This document shows, one piece after another, positions 23,376-37,900 of a DNA stretch of 52,294 nt. Position 1 is the first letter of the stretch. Each line of letters begins with the position of its first letter. A model generated the notes under the pieces. That model searched no databases. It saw nothing but the letters and a program-made list of their open reading frames with translations, and had not been told where the DNA came from. A program made the position numbers and the translations under genes. The DNA is from Cruorifilaria tuberocauda (lineage: Eukaryota > Nematoda > Chromadorea > Rhabditida > Onchocercidae): assembly GCA_013365365.1 (NCBI GenBank), contig JABVXU010000385.1, forward strand, positions 1-52,294, read 5' to 3'.

Positions 23376-26278
23376 TTATCATCGTTATTAATTATTGCTA
23401 ATTATTACTATGATTATTGTTATTGTCAACTTTATCAGTTTCTTTATTTGTCAATTAATTATTATTAATTATGGAACAGTTGAAACTGGAATTTCGAAGT
23501 TTTAGCATAGATAGAGCGAACTATGAGTGTGATAATGTAATTATTCATTTGCATTTAATTTGTCCTTCACTTCTCATAAATGTATTATCGTTGTTTTCAT
23601 TATTACCACAAACATCGTAATCGTAATCAGAATCATTTGCTATTATTTAAGATCAAAGCTTTTAACTTTGATGAATTAGTATGAATTACAGTTTTCATCA
23701 CTTTCTATCAATCTGTTATTAGTCTAACTAATAAATAATAATGTATTACTAATCATAAGAACATTATCTATCGTTGTTATTTTAGATTATAACTATCAAT
23801 GTTGATGAGTGTATTTGCCACTATCATTAACTGATACTGCCATCAATTTTAAGCCATTTAATGCTCATGAAACATTAGCAAATAAACTGGATCTATTATT
23901 TTATTAGTTAATAATCAATAAATTGATGATAAGATAACTATAATTATTGTATTAAGCAATAACCTTGACATTTAGGTTAATCTCTAGTTCGTTCATTTTA
24001 ATATACCTCATCGATCCTCCACATATTGACTTCCTCCTTTTTTTTACTTCAAATTTTTACTGTTCAATATCATTTCAATTATCAGTATTATAATTCACTT
24101 TATTTATGATGTATTTATAATGTAATGCATGATGACGGCTTATAATTGTCATTAAGAGGTTAAAGGTTACAGTATGGTACTCATTTATTGTATGCTTTCT
24201 AATCTTTCGAACGTTTACTTCGTTTTATGCAAATTTACTCATCCAACGGAGGAAGTATGTCACAATAATGAGACGTGGTTTTTATGAGTTTGCACTAAAA
24301 AATAAATATTGCTTTCATTACTGGAAAATTCCGAGCTAGATTGATTGATTATTCAAATTTCATTCAATTAAATCTATAATTTCTCCATTCGCCGTCTGAT
24401 TTCTCATTTCCTCACTTTATTTCTCCTTTTTCATCTTACATCACTGACAATTAAGCTGACATAAAACTTTTGGAATTGAATAGTAATGTTTATATATTAT
24501 TTATACTAGTAAAGTTTATTGATTAGTATTTCATCCTGAAGATTTATGTAATTAATTAATTATTCATAGGAATAATTTATCGGAATTTAAAATCTATTAT
24601 AAAGAATATTACAGCTATAAATTAGTAATCAACAAATGATATAAAGTTTTACTTAACTGTTGCAAATGAAGTTGAAATATAAAAAGTTAAATAGAACGAA
24701 AATTTAAAATGGAAATATTTATACTAAAAAAAAACTGTACTAAATCTTAATTATCCATTTCATTTAAATTTGTTCTTTTTTGGTTTATCCAACAAAAATT
24801 TCTCAATCTCCTGCCTAACTTCACCTTATCACTCTTATCTTTTACCTTATGACGACCAATAAGATTGATATTGGTAGTAATGTTTATCATTTTAATTAGG
24901 AAACATTCACAGTCATAATGGTGATATGATACTGTCATCATGATAATGTTGATTATCATCTATTACTATTTTACTATTCAATGAGTTCAAATAGTTACCT
25001 TGATATTGTTATAATTCAGATGCACTTTTTCATGCAGCAAAAATGAATAATCACTTAATTAACTAATTCGGCTAAATAATATGAATAATTTATCATTTTG
25101 AATAATTAATATTAATAATTTATCAATTTATCATGGTATCATATGTCAATAATTGATTATTTATAATCATTATTGTGAAATTCATTTAATTGTACATTCA
25201 TGTTTGTATAAAACGAAACTATTGTAAACAACGTAAACGTTCAATCAGGTCATATGAAAACTTGTAATCAGTTTAAAAGATATTGATAATTAAAATGGAT
25301 AATTCCTGTATATGATGAAAAGATTTTGTAGGGAATATCTGAATAATCTAAGGAAATTATCGCTATGAAATTCTCTTTTGATTGTAAACATTAAACGTAA
25401 ACTTAAATTAATTAATGAGCCAAAAGTTAAAATCGTTATTAGTTTTTTTTATTTTATGTACTATAATTTCCTTCCTTCCTGTTTGATCTTATCCATTGTG
25501 TTTATATTTGTGGAAGCAATAACCTCTGATCCCTCCCTTTCACTACTTTCCTCTCTTTTTCAATAACAATTTCGCTATTTATGACGCAAATTTGTTTTTT
25601 ATCTCTGCAATACGTATTTATCTCAAACTTACCTTTTTTACTACTGTATCTAATGATAAGGTAAATATGAGTAGCATAAATGATTATGTATATTTTAAAG
25701 AAAGAAAAAGGTTGGAATTTCGAATTTACAAATTACATTATTTAACTTTCGTGTAAATATTTGATCGTTCCTTACTGATAATTTCAGTAGACGTGTAAAA
25801 AGGAAACTTTAAACTTCAAAGTTTATAAAATTAAGTAAAAAATTGCGTTATAATGGATTGATTGATCAATCAATGATATGAAATAATTCAAGTTTTGAGA
25901 TATGAAACTTGTATCATGAATTGTATCATGTAGATAATTATATAAATAACTCTAATAAAAAATCCCATCAAATTTTTTTTTCCTGTCCTTCCATTAAATT
26001 TCTCGTATATAAAATATCTCCGTTCGAGAAATGTATTTTGACGTAAAAGCAATGAATCGATTTTTTACACCTTCCTTTATATACCTATCACTTATCGCGA
26101 TGGCACAAAAGACATTCATTCCTATGCTTATCATTTTCCATCTGAGTCGATAAATTGTGTAAACCTTCAGCATCAAGAATTATTTCAACATTTTGTGTCA
26201 GTGTCACATGATCATTCGGTGTCATCTATTTCTTCTTAATGAAAGACTTGCAACAACACAAATAGATTTCGTTACTTG
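23376..26278. other. AT-rich intergenic DNA
   Basis: No supported gene. An 18-bp perfect palindrome (attgattga/tcaatcaat) lies at 25857-25874. Confidence 0.5.
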
Positions 26279-26356
26279 CGTGTACGTACACGTGAAGTTA
26301 CCATCAGTGAATAAGTTCTAAAAAGCGCAATCAATAATAGATTAAGCAAAACAAAC

Positions 26357-26786
26357 ATGTCGGAAGTGGGTATAAGCTTACTTGGACAAGCAGTCTTTTT
26401 CAGCTGAGCCAGGTTTCCTAGTTTTAAATCTTAGAAAAGTCTTTCTGAATTTAGGTGTCTTTTTTAGGCCTTTTCTAAAAAACATTATTCTTACTTTTAG
26501 AAAAGCTTTCTTTCCTTCTTTTACTGCTTATAACAGTTAGACAATAAGTCATTGATTATTTCACCTATTCTAGAACATTATTCTGGTGCTATTTCCAGTA
26601 ATTACCAAAAACACATATATGATTCTCATAAGTAATAATATAAATTTCATTGATTGCATTTCAGTACAATACACTCTACAAGAAATGTTACTTAGAAATA
26701 CTGATTTGCATGCTTTCGGTACAATGCATGCATTAGCAATTTATGTATCAAACGATTCTGTAGTCCAATTCGAATTCACCTGCTAA
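26357..26786 (+). CDS. Candidate two-exon short gene, 44 aa
   Basis: ATG at 26357 in a good aaac context gives 13 coding bases to a gtataag donor at 26370. A strong gcatttcag acceptor at 26656-26664 opens an exon that joins in phase. It reads VQYTLQEMLLRNTDLHAFGT and onward to a stop at 26784-26786. A 14-bp perfect palindrome (cgtgtac/gtacacg) at 26279-26292 sits about 65 bp upstream and could be a promoter element. Product unknown. The model depends only on splice signals and phase, so chance assembly is a real alternative. Confidence 0.2.
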
Positions 26787-29556
26787 ATTTCGAATTTTTT
26801 CATAATTTTCAGTGATAAAAAAGGTGATAAGAAATTATAGGAAAGAAAAAGTGATAATTCCAAAAAAAAAGAAAAAATATTTATGTGAAGAGAAGAGAGA
26901 AAGGGAAAGAAATTAAAAATGGTATCTCAAACAAATAATCAACTGATATACGAACTGATAAATATAAGAACAATTAACTAAGTGATAATTACAGATCTTT
27001 TTTCATATTCTCATTTTTTTTCTCATTAATAAATTCATTCTTAAAGACTGTTTTCCATGATTGGCCGAGAATTTTCTTCGTTTTTTCACTTATTGAAATT
27101 GTGAGAATTCCTTTGCTTTTCCTTTTTTTGCACAAAAAAAAAGAAAAGAAAGAAAGAATCGCAAATTTAAGCAGAAAGAAAAGCTTTTTACTTCAACATT
27201 TATTGGAAATTATATAAAAAATAACGAACATTAATCCTATTCTATTCTATAAAATTTCTATGCTTTCAAACAAAAAAAAACTTACAATTTTCTTATTTTG
27301 AATTTAAACTTATCATTAAATCATAAATTTTAATACAGCAATTAACAGTAATATAATATGAATTGAAGCTGAATATTTATCATAAAATCAACTATGATAA
27401 ATAAATATAGCATAATATCAATATAATTTGTTTTTCTTTTTTTTAATCTAATCGGGTAATCAATGCTTTCAAATTACAATCATTTATATTTTATTTTATT
27501 AGCAAAGTAACTCTTTTCGTTGGTTATTTCCGAAACAAATCTTTCTTCTATATTAAATTACTTAATATTTGATATCATTTACCTTCATATATATATAATT
27601 ATCTTCATATAAAATGCATTTTAAATTTCATTTTCAATTCATATTGCCGTTAATAAAATTCCTTTGTTTATATCAATGTTAGAGTAATGTATATTATTGT
27701 TTAAATAATAAATTGTGTGAAAAAAAAATATGGGAAGAAATTTTGAAAGGAAAAGAAGGACTGATAATTATTTTTTTTTATTAAAAGTAAGTGGAAGTAA
27801 GTTATTTTATATCATAAGTGGCAAAATTCATTTTTCTTACTTTAAAAGATACAATTTAATAATACTGTAAGCTCCAAAAAAATATATAAATGAGAATTTT
27901 CCGAAAGGTAAACAATATGTTGAAAATAAATTATGAATTATTCCTCAGTACTTATTTCAAGGAATTGTACGAATAACAGAATTATTTTATGAATTCTTAT
28001 TTTATTTTTTTGTTTCATCTTTTATTTATTTATTTATTTATTATTTATTATTTATTAATATAAATTTATTTATTAATTTATTTTATTTTATTTTATCAGT
28101 AATTGGAATTGGAAATAAATCTCGACAAGTTGTTGCAAGTTTTATGCGTAAAATATGTTTGGAGAATTTTCAGCAACTTTTTATTATTTTGTTTACAATA
28201 TTCAAGTTTCGCTTTATCATAATTTAATCTTTTCTCTTATCAAGAATTACTCATTTAGTTTCCATTCATATATACCTAATATATAGGTTTTATACGTAAT
28301 GTAATTAAAGTTTGAAATAAATCTCGACAGGTATATATACCTAATTTGATTTTTAAAATTTTTGTTATTTTAAATGATCTGAAATTTAAATTTAAAATTA
28401 ATCGATATGCTATTAATTATTTAAAAATTTTTTTTTCTTTTTTTAAAAGCAAATCTATTATTCGAATGAAATGGAGAAAGCAATCAATCAATCATTATGG
28501 CCATCATAAACATTATAAGATGAAATTTGCCGATGCTATCAGTAACATTGCTTGGCAGTTTTATTTTATTCCTTCTCATTCTCCTTCCATTTCATCCTTC
28601 CTCATATCATACTATCATTGTTTATGTTTATTTTCTGATATGATAAAGGTAATTGAGGAATTAATTAATCAATAATCATCTATCGTCTTTACAAATAATT
28701 TCTTTAATTTTACTACGTAAATAAATCAATTTATTAGTCACATATTATTTTGATAGTTTGAATTTTCGAAATTTTAGCAATTATTGATCGAACTGTTCGG
28801 TAATCATTTAAACTATACTGAAATACTGGAATTATACTGGAATATAAGCGATAGTTTGCTATATAATTTGAAGACGAAAATGATGTTTATATTAAATTAT
28901 TTTGCTCCAAGAGTTTGATTTCATTTCCTACCAACCTCTTCCTGATTTCGTACTGTTGTTGATAGACTCGCGTTGTGATAGACTTTGGTCGGGAGCAATA
29001 ACTTGACTTCTTCGGTAACTTTTAGGATTCGCTCAAGAACAAGTTATGCATTAAATGATTATCGAAAAGAAATGAATAGATCGCTGTTAATACTTCCCAT
29101 TTCATCTGATAAAAGTAAATGTGAAATGCTGCTAACTTGTTTCTGAGATAACTCAGTTTAAAAAAGAGGAGAAAAGAAACGAGCAGAAGTAAACCATTCC
29201 GTTACATTTCCCTCTCCTGTCAATCTTCCTTTCAGTTTCTTTATTAGTGGAAATTTCCATCGATATGACCAGGATACATGTTATCTGATATTTTGATTTC
29301 ATTTAGTAATGATAATGTTAATAAATTTTATTTCTTATTAATAATAGCAGCATAAAAGACCGCGGTTACGCGGTACGTAACATGATTTGATGTTTTTTTA
29401 AAGAATTTTGACTATTCTATCGTACTTAACAGTTCTTCTCTTGATAATTTTAGGTTATCCTTTACGTGTGCTGCTATATTTTCATTTCTCTCTATATTTG
29501 ATTGTGCACTTTTGTTTATCATTATTTTATTTTTCCATCAAATGGAGGGACGGGAC
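26787..29556. other. AT-rich intergenic DNA
   Basis: A (ttta)n microsatellite runs from 28021 to 28096. A 109-codon T-rich frame at 28346-28675 (+) is biased to Phe, Ile, Lys and Ser and is probably chance. At 28931-29019 the minus strand has an open, GC-richer segment (ERILKVTEEVKLLLPTKVY...) without good splice sites, and the plus strand carries a small tandem motif gttgt(t)gatagact. Confidence 0.45.
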
Positions 29557-29568
29557 TGCTGAGTCAGC
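29557..29568. promoter_or_regulatory. Near-perfect MARE/AP-1 site in a GC-rich patch
   Basis: tgctgagtcagc matches 12 of 13 bases of the T-MARE consensus, which contains the AP-1 core TGAGTCA. It lies in a GC-rich patch (29545-29611) that ends in an AAAG/gtaaat donor-like site. The patch has no long frame, so it could be a non-coding first exon. It lies 2.4 kb upstream of the BAHD1-like start codon; any connection is inference. Confidence 0.35.
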
Positions 29569-31213
29569 GAGATTGACAGAGGGATAGCACAGGAGAGAGT
29601 AGGAAGAAAGGTAAATATCAGATTATATGAGGAACGATTTTAAAGCTATCACTTTTTCCTAATTACTGAATTAAATTTTGATTTGTTGAAATACATCGGA
29701 AATAAAGTTTGCAAAATTTTTACTCAAAAAGCACCATCATTGATAGAATATTTCATATTTTCAGGATTAATTCGCATTTGCAGAATGCTTACTTATCCTA
29801 TTTATTATTTAAACTGTAAAGTATTTTAAGCAATTTTAAGCTTTTTTTGCTATTTACTGTTACTCTCTAACGACTGTTCAAAATGTTTTTGAAATTTGAA
29901 AATATGAACTGAACCTGATTTAAATATCAAAATATCTCAATTACATATTGTAATTCCCGTTACGAAGTTAACAATAAGTAAATGAAAGCGATTATTTATT
30001 ATTGTAAATCATTGTAAGAAGAATGTGTACAGTAATATTCAGTTGTGTATGTTCTTAGTTTAAAATTCTGAATTTACGAATTTACAAATACTTTGTTGAT
30101 ATTTTCATTATCCAAAAAATATAACTTAATCTTTCTTTCTTTCTTTTTGACATGGAAAAAATTATAATAAAGATTTCAACAAAATTTTCTCACTTTTTAG
30201 CCTTCATAACCTTCGACCTGCGAAATTCTGCATCATATTTCTGATGAATTTTTCCGTTTTATCTCTCATTAAAAAAACTTAAGAGAAAGGTTTCTCATCG
30301 AAATAATTCCATCCTTAACCTTTCCATAGCTTATCATGCATGAACTGTAATGATTAAAAAAGAATTATTATTTTCCTTCACTTCTCTTTCATCAGTTTTA
30401 AGATATAAAAAAACAATAACATTCTTAGTAAATAACGAATTGATCGTATGTGCTATCATGCATCACTTATAATTTCAGTAATATAATAGAATTAATCACG
30501 GATAATTAAATTAAATTAATAATTAGTGAAATTCGATATAGTTATTCAAAAATCGTTTGCCATCGTACAGAATTTAGGAATACGTACTGTTGAAGAAATG
30601 TGATATACGGATAAAGATAGGAAATATTATCATGAAATTAACATTTTATTATCAATAATAACAGTAACTGATAAGAATTACTAATGAATTAACATAATTG
30701 AATGATGATTAATCGTGACGTTATATCAGTAGAAGTAAAGATTTAATTTTGGAATTGATATTAATTTTAGAGGTATAACCTATACAGAGGAAAGGGAAAT
30801 TTATACGTGTAATATGGAAAAAAGTCTCCCCCTGTCCTCACCTGTCATCATCATACCTGTTCTCTTTTCATCCTGTCATCAGGAATTCATTAATAGGCAT
30901 AGCTCTGACAGGCACCCTCTTATAACATTTTCTACGGTCATTCTTTATTTTCATATCTAACATTTTTATCAATTTTTTTTTAAAACTGTTAAAATCAAAA
31001 AATGAATCAATAAAGTTTTCTTACAATATTTCATTAACTCAAAGTTTTAACTCCACTTTTTCCATAGTTTTCATTAAATTTTAATTTGCTTAAAATGAGA
31101 TAAGATTTATATTTGATGGATTGCTTCATGCATATATTAACTTACCAAATTTCGTGTTGCCTAAATCGAAAATAATTTAATAAAACCTACATGTTGTTTC
31201 TTTTTTTCTTTCT

Positions 31214-31244
<31 letters not shown>

Positions 31245-31943
31245 TTAATTTCAAAATTTTTTCATCACTTCATTCTATCTTTCCAAGAAAAAGCTAACTT
31301 AGGTGTAACTTACGAAATTCAACATATTTTCAAATTTTTGATTCAATCATTTGGACTAAAGCAATTAATAACCGTTAGCTGCTAAAAGTAAATTTGAATA
31401 ATAGAATCAATTTTAAATAGATAAGTATGTATCCTTCTTTTTCCTCATCTTTGCTAGCTACCAAATCAAGCTGATATTTTTTGACATTGGGCTATTTTGA
31501 AAAGGCCCATTTTACTTCATTGCCCCTAAAGAGAGAGGGAACAAAAACTATGCGTCTTTGTTACCCCCTCTCCCTTTTGCCTTTACTTTCCCTCTCTCTC
31601 TCTCTCTCTCCCTACGTATGCACATGCATGTGCTTATTTGCTAACAAAATTTCCATCCAAATCTTCAAGCAAAAATTGAATCAAAGTTTTAATTTGTTCT
31701 GATTTTCAAATCAAATTTGAATTAATTCAAAGACAAAAAGCTTTAAATTCATGATTCATGATAGTTGAAAATTAAAAAGTTTTAAAATTCCAAACTTGAT
31801 TTTTGTTATATGAATCTCATATGTTTCAGATGTATCGTTGAAAAATGTTTGCCATATCATTTCTGAACAATTTTACTTTTTAACTGTTATCTTTTGAAGT
31901 GAAAAAGAGAAGAGAAAAAGAAAGGAAAGTGTATGGTGAAAAG
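29569..31943. other. Upstream region of the BAHD1-like gene
   Basis: AT-rich sequence with CT microsatellites at 31208-31245 and 31590-31612. The segment 31495-31620 is GC-richer and lies about 320 bp before the first in-frame ATG, so it is a reasonable place for the promoter. No TATA or initiator element is convincing. A pyrimidine-rich patch with repeated cctgtcatca motifs lies at 30826-30885. Confidence 0.4.
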
Positions 31944-34900
31944 ATGATAAGAACAGTAACAGTATCAGCGCCAACATCGACAGTGACAGCTGCTGTCGAT
32001 GTTGCTCCTAATTTGGTTATTACCGAGAAGAGAAGTAGTACTACGATGGAACGGAACCAACCGGAACAGCACAATCAGCAATTCGTATTCCTTGACGAAA
32101 ATGATAAAGACGAGATACAATTCAATAATAAGCCAACTGTACCGGACTGGACTGAAGTTGTTCAGATATCTAATAAAACAGCAGTTATTGATACTAATAG
32201 GTATTAATTCAATACTTGTAATTATTTTATCTATTTCATTCCGGATAGGATGCAGTGCTATACCGGATTTAGCAAATGTGTTTTATTTCTAGTCAAATAC
32301 TGACATTTGCTCTTTTACCGTCAATCGTCCGTTGACCATTTAGCATCTTTTTTTGGTTGTTAGCCTTTTCATTGAGCATTTAGCTTCTTTAACTATCTTG
32401 TAATTTTTTTATCATTTAGCAAGTTCCTCTTTAATCATTTAGCTATTTAAGCTGTAAGATTATCATGTTTGGACTAAAATTGAAGAATTTATTTCTAGAA
32501 TAAATATATTTGAAAATTTATTAGATAATATTATGAATTTTTTTAATCGATAAAACTTCACGTACTTCTTAAGATTATCTTTCCTGATATTTCATCCTAA
32601 TGCGTTTTGCATTTATTTGCTTCTTAATGATTTGAGATTAATGCTTAGGATTTTTTTCTTAATCAAATTTCACATATTTCTATTTATCTTATTTCGCTAG
32701 TCTTTTCTCACATTTTCTTTGATATTGATTTTTCCTAATCATTTGGATTTTAAAGACAATCTATCTTTCAGATATAATAAACCGGATGACCATAGTTCGA
32801 AGAAATCCGCAAAAGTGACGGCGTCATCAGAAGCACCTGCATTTGATTTTACGAAAATTGAAACTTTATTTTCGAATTCGACAACAACTTCCACCATTGA
32901 TAAGCCTGAATGTGAAGAAGAAGATGATAACAGAGATGAAGTTAAAGTACCGAGTGATGAGGTGTGTTTTGATTCTTAAGCTTTCTTTGCTTTTCAAGTT
33001 TTGAACTTTTCAATTTGGTGAAGTTTAAATCTGCCACTTTCAACTGCAATAACAGTTGCCTAGTTTGGAAAGTATATTCCATTCCCTTTATTTCATCATT
33101 CTTGTCTTCCAGATTTCTCAAATCTCTCACAAATGTTAGCATAGTAATGTAAAATATGAACTTAATATATAAAGTTAAAAGTTATTTAGGTATGTTATTC
33201 ATTCCCCTTCTTAACATTTGACTAATAATAAGTAAGTATTAAGCGAAATAGTATTTTAAGCAAAAATTAAATAATTAATTGTAATTATTGAATAATTTAT
33301 ATTCTTAAATTAATTAATTATAATTTGAAGAAATTTTTTATGCTTTCGTAATATTTTCATAATTTACCTGAAATTCTCTTACCTCTTTTCTAATATCAGA
33401 GATAAGCGAGAAAACAAAATTATCAGAGATCTTCCATTGATAACGCATGGCATATTTTAATATCAAAATTTTTCTTAGAAAAATTAAGCATGCATGAGGA
33501 AAAAACGTTGCTATTCTTAACGGGGAAATATGATAACAGTCTTCTCCTCAGATTTCTGTTGGTGGAGGTGAAATATTTTGCTGATTAGTACCAAGGATAT
33601 ACCAAAGATAATTGTTGATTGTTGACGAGAAAATACTTTTCGATATCAGGAATGCTCTCTTCTTCACCTAAATTTCTGTTGACCTCTTTACCGGAAAATA
33701 TCTTATTGGTTAATATCAGGATGTTCCAATTACGATTTGAAATCATTTATACCTTTTTTTTTCATATAACATATGGTTTCTTTGTTTCTAAGTATAGTAA
33801 ATGTTTTATTCTTTTTTGAGTCTAAGATTATTTAATAATTACAATTACGATTTAATTAATTAGATATAAGTAGGTAGTTTTCGTAAGTTAGCTAATATTA
33901 ATACGTTATCATCAATACTTTATGGTGAATTATCAGTTAACTTACTAAAGTAATTCACGGTCATACTAATATAAAAATAAGAAATTAACAGAAACGAAAA
34001 AATTTCACTATATTTTTGTTCAGAAATAAATTAAAAAAAATTTCCTTTTCATTTTTCCCATTTTGCTGTTTTCTGCGTAAGCGTTTATGCTAATTTAATG
34101 ATATTAGATACTTTTTAATGTATGCATCAGTTTCCGCAAAGTTACTACAAAATATTATTTGTCCATCAAAGTAAGTTATGGATCCGAGCGATTAGGTAGG
34201 TATTAGTTTTGACTTATGCGTTACTCTGGTATTATCATTTGATTAATTCAATTCATACTTTAATTGATCGAATTAGCATGGAGGAAAAATAACAACATGA
34301 TAAATTGATTCAATTCTAATTCACCATGAAGAATTCGACCGATTTCATAATCTCAAGTTTTGTTGTCTTTTCACGCATTTCATTTCGATATTAATGTTTC
34401 GTTATCAATTGATATGTTAGTGTAAAGATAGAAGAGATAAGGGAGAGGAGTAAATTAGGTAAGATAAAGTAAATGAAGTGAAATGAAGTGAGGTGAAATT
34501 AGGTGAGGTGAGGTAAGATAAGGTAAGGTGAGGAGATATAGTGAACGAGAATAACGTGGTATCCATCCATTCAAATTACATTGTTGACGTCAGAGAAGAC
34601 GAGCTAAAACGGGAATAATCTTTGATCAATAATGGAAACACCGCGGTAAGAATCAGTTGTTTATGTTTTTCGTTTTGGTGCATATTGTTAAATCAATCTC
34701 TCCCATATTCATCGATAAATCAAAACTCCTAAGTAAAACTTTTTAGATGGTTTTTATGATGCAATTTACGTTCCATTTTTTCTCTCTTCCTTTTTTTTCA
34801 GCTATTTGTTTCTTTTTGTTTTTATTTATTTCTCTAGTCAAAGAAAGAAAGAGGAAGAGAAAGGAAGAAAGAGAGATTTATCATTACACTCGAACCAGTT

Positions 34901-37900
34901 GTTTCTTCCGAATTATGAAATAACTTATTCATTCTTTCTAGATCAATCAATATTCAATGATCATTTTCTCGTGGATCAGCTTTTTGTGAAGATTTCATTT
35001 CCAATGATAGAAATAACAGAAAAAAGTTCATCGTACCCTAATCTTAATGTCATTGAAATCAATCAAGAATGAAAAATGACACTTTTTTTAGAAGCTCCAT
35101 TTTGCTGACGACATTCACATGCCAATATGAACGAACTCGATAGATGATTGCATTAGAATTTTGTTTGTTCAATTTTTCAAATTTCTCCCATATAAAATAT
35201 TTTTGCATCTTTTTTTTCAACCTAAGTTTTAATTCATTTCTACTCATTTCAATCTGAAAATTTCTTATCAATAGCCGTCATCCACTACTGATTATAATAA
35301 GTAAATCATCATTCCATCCAGCATTTCATCCCTTCTCTTGATCGTTCTACATTTCCATTAGTCGTAGTTTTTTATTGATTTTCGAGTAACCTTGTGGACA
35401 ATTTCGAAAGTTTTTTTTTTCAGCTTACTGCTATCCAGCTTGCTACTTTCTTAATGTATGAGTTCTATTTACCATCACATTACTTTTGCTGTTTTCGTGC
35501 GCTAAAAGAAGAAAGCCTCATATTTCCATTCTGATAAACAAAACCAAACGGACAGCGATAACAATTTATTCAGCCTATTAGCCTAAAGCAATTATTATTG
35601 AGTAATCGATTTTGATCGATTCAGCTTGTTTTTATGTGTGAGCTCTGAGGGATTGTTTTTTTTTTGTCTGTTAGTTTTTCTTTCAATCTTTTCCTATGCG
35701 TTTCTTCCAGTAGGCTGTTATTTTAGATTATCTAAAGAGATTTAATTCAGAAGGAAAATTTTAACGCTTTCGTAATAATTTCATATCTATTGACATTTTC
35801 TAGTTGCTATATACTTTTCTGTAATTGTTTTCCTTTCACTAAATTATCAAAATCAGTAAATCGATATTTAACTAATATCTAATTAAAATATACACACGTT
35901 AAGATCTATTATTTAAACTTTTCATTATATTGAATGGTTCTGAAAGTAATTTTCAAAATTCCAAACATGCATATATTTAGAAGAGATATTTCCATGGAAT
36001 TTCAGATCCTGAAGCTATAGTCACTCTGTTATTTATTGCTTTTTCTCCTCATCTTAATGACATTTTGAGCTCAGATGAAATTATTCGCCTCGTGATTGCT
36101 TTAATCTTGACTAAATGCTCGGTTCAGTATTTGTTCTTTGTCTTTTGTTTAATTTATTTCACTAGCTGAGTTTTGTCAATCAATAATGATAATTATGGAC
36201 CCTGAGAGAGATGTACTGATTTTAACAGTTTTCCTGGAATAAGTATGAAAAACAATCAATAATTCATAATTTACTATGTTTTTCGTGTTAAATATTAAAA
36301 ATATTTATTAACTTTTTTTTATTGATTTTTTTTTGAGATTTTTAAGCAATTATTTTTGTTCTTATAATACGATAGATAACTTTTATTCTTTCCTTTGATT
36401 TTTCTCTCTCTCTCTCTCTCCCTCTTTCTCCCCTTTTCTCTTTCTCTCACTCTCGTAATTAGTCAATTTTCTTATGATAATGTGCGAAATTTCATTCTTG
36501 TTGAAAATTTACAGTTTTCTAGAGAATGAAAACGTGACAGCGTCCTTTCAATAAATCAAATTTTTTGATTGATTTAGATATTTCAAATAAACTCGTCTAC
36601 TTTTACTTTGCAAAATTTAGATTAATGTATTGAAAAGTTTGAAAATCGAAGATTTGGTATTTGAGAATATTGTGAGAACCGAAGTGAATAGCAAAAATAG
36701 CAACAATAACAATAACAAAGGCAATCAACAACATCGAAATGTATTCATTTTTCTTTTTTATTTGTGTAATTTTCCAAATTAATTAATTTTTTTTATCGAT
36801 AAGAATTTCTGATTTTTCTAGATTTTATATATTTAATTACAGTGAAGAATTCGTTTTATACAGTATTATTATTATCATTTCAACTGTTTATCATTTGATT
36901 TTTTTTTTGTAATAATTTTTGCAAATATTGATTAATTTGATAGAATATATTGATTCACCTTTGATAATATAGTATAGGAATTATTTAACAAATTATCATT
37001 AGAGATAATTATTCTTTTATATTATAGAAAGACGTATATTCGTTGAATGGTACGGTAGGCATCGGCAAAAAATCGTCGCCAACATATGACGAAGAATTGA
37101 CGAAATGTTTAAATCGAAATACCGATAAAGAGAAAAAATCAAAGATTGAGAAAAATGATATTTCTTCACGTGAACACTCAGCAAGTCCATCATTCAAACG
37201 ATCACTTACGCCATCGCTCGATCCTAAACTATTAAGGCAATTTGAAGAAGAGGATCGTCCGAAACGTGTGCTACGTTCTTCTACTGTTGCAGCTAGCATA
37301 CCAAAAATTACTGTTACTAATGGTACTGTTATTAATCATAATTCCACCAAAGTTACGAATAACGATTTTATTATAAAAATGGCTGCTACGAAATCAGCTA
37401 ACAGGAAATCAGTGCTGAAGAAATCAAGGCGGAAAAAGTCAGAAAAACTGTCGACCAATTTTACGGCTGACAAAAGATTTCTAGTGGGGAGTATTTCGTG
37501 TCCTACAAAGCTTAATAAAGGAACGAAGAGGAAACGAATACAATCCAAGGATGATAGTAAAGCAACAAAATTAAATAGCAAACGTTTAAAGGTTTCTTTC
37601 CGTTTACCGTTATATATGCATGTCGATTCTATTTACGTCTTTCATTTTCTGTATATATAAAAAATAAGTTTCAAAATTTGTGTCACATTTGAAATTTAAA
37701 AAATTCTCCACTAGTTACGAAGATTTTTAAGAAGATCTGATTTTGCTTGAAATCGAATGGAATGAGAGGAAGCAAAAACAATAATCACTGAAATAACTGA
37801 AAATGTTTAATAATATCTCAAATTTAAGGGAATACTGATCGTAACTATTTCAGGCCGAAATAGATGGATTACTGAATGATGGATTGATGGTAACACTGGA

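Noticed and set aside
28346..28675. 109-codon plus-strand frame
   Set aside because: The N-terminal half is poly-T derived Phe/Lys/Ile sequence and there is no splice or start context; chance is sufficient.
37009..37581. Minus-strand frames opposite exon 3 of the BAHD1-like gene
   Set aside because: They are shadows of a well-supported coding exon on the other strand.
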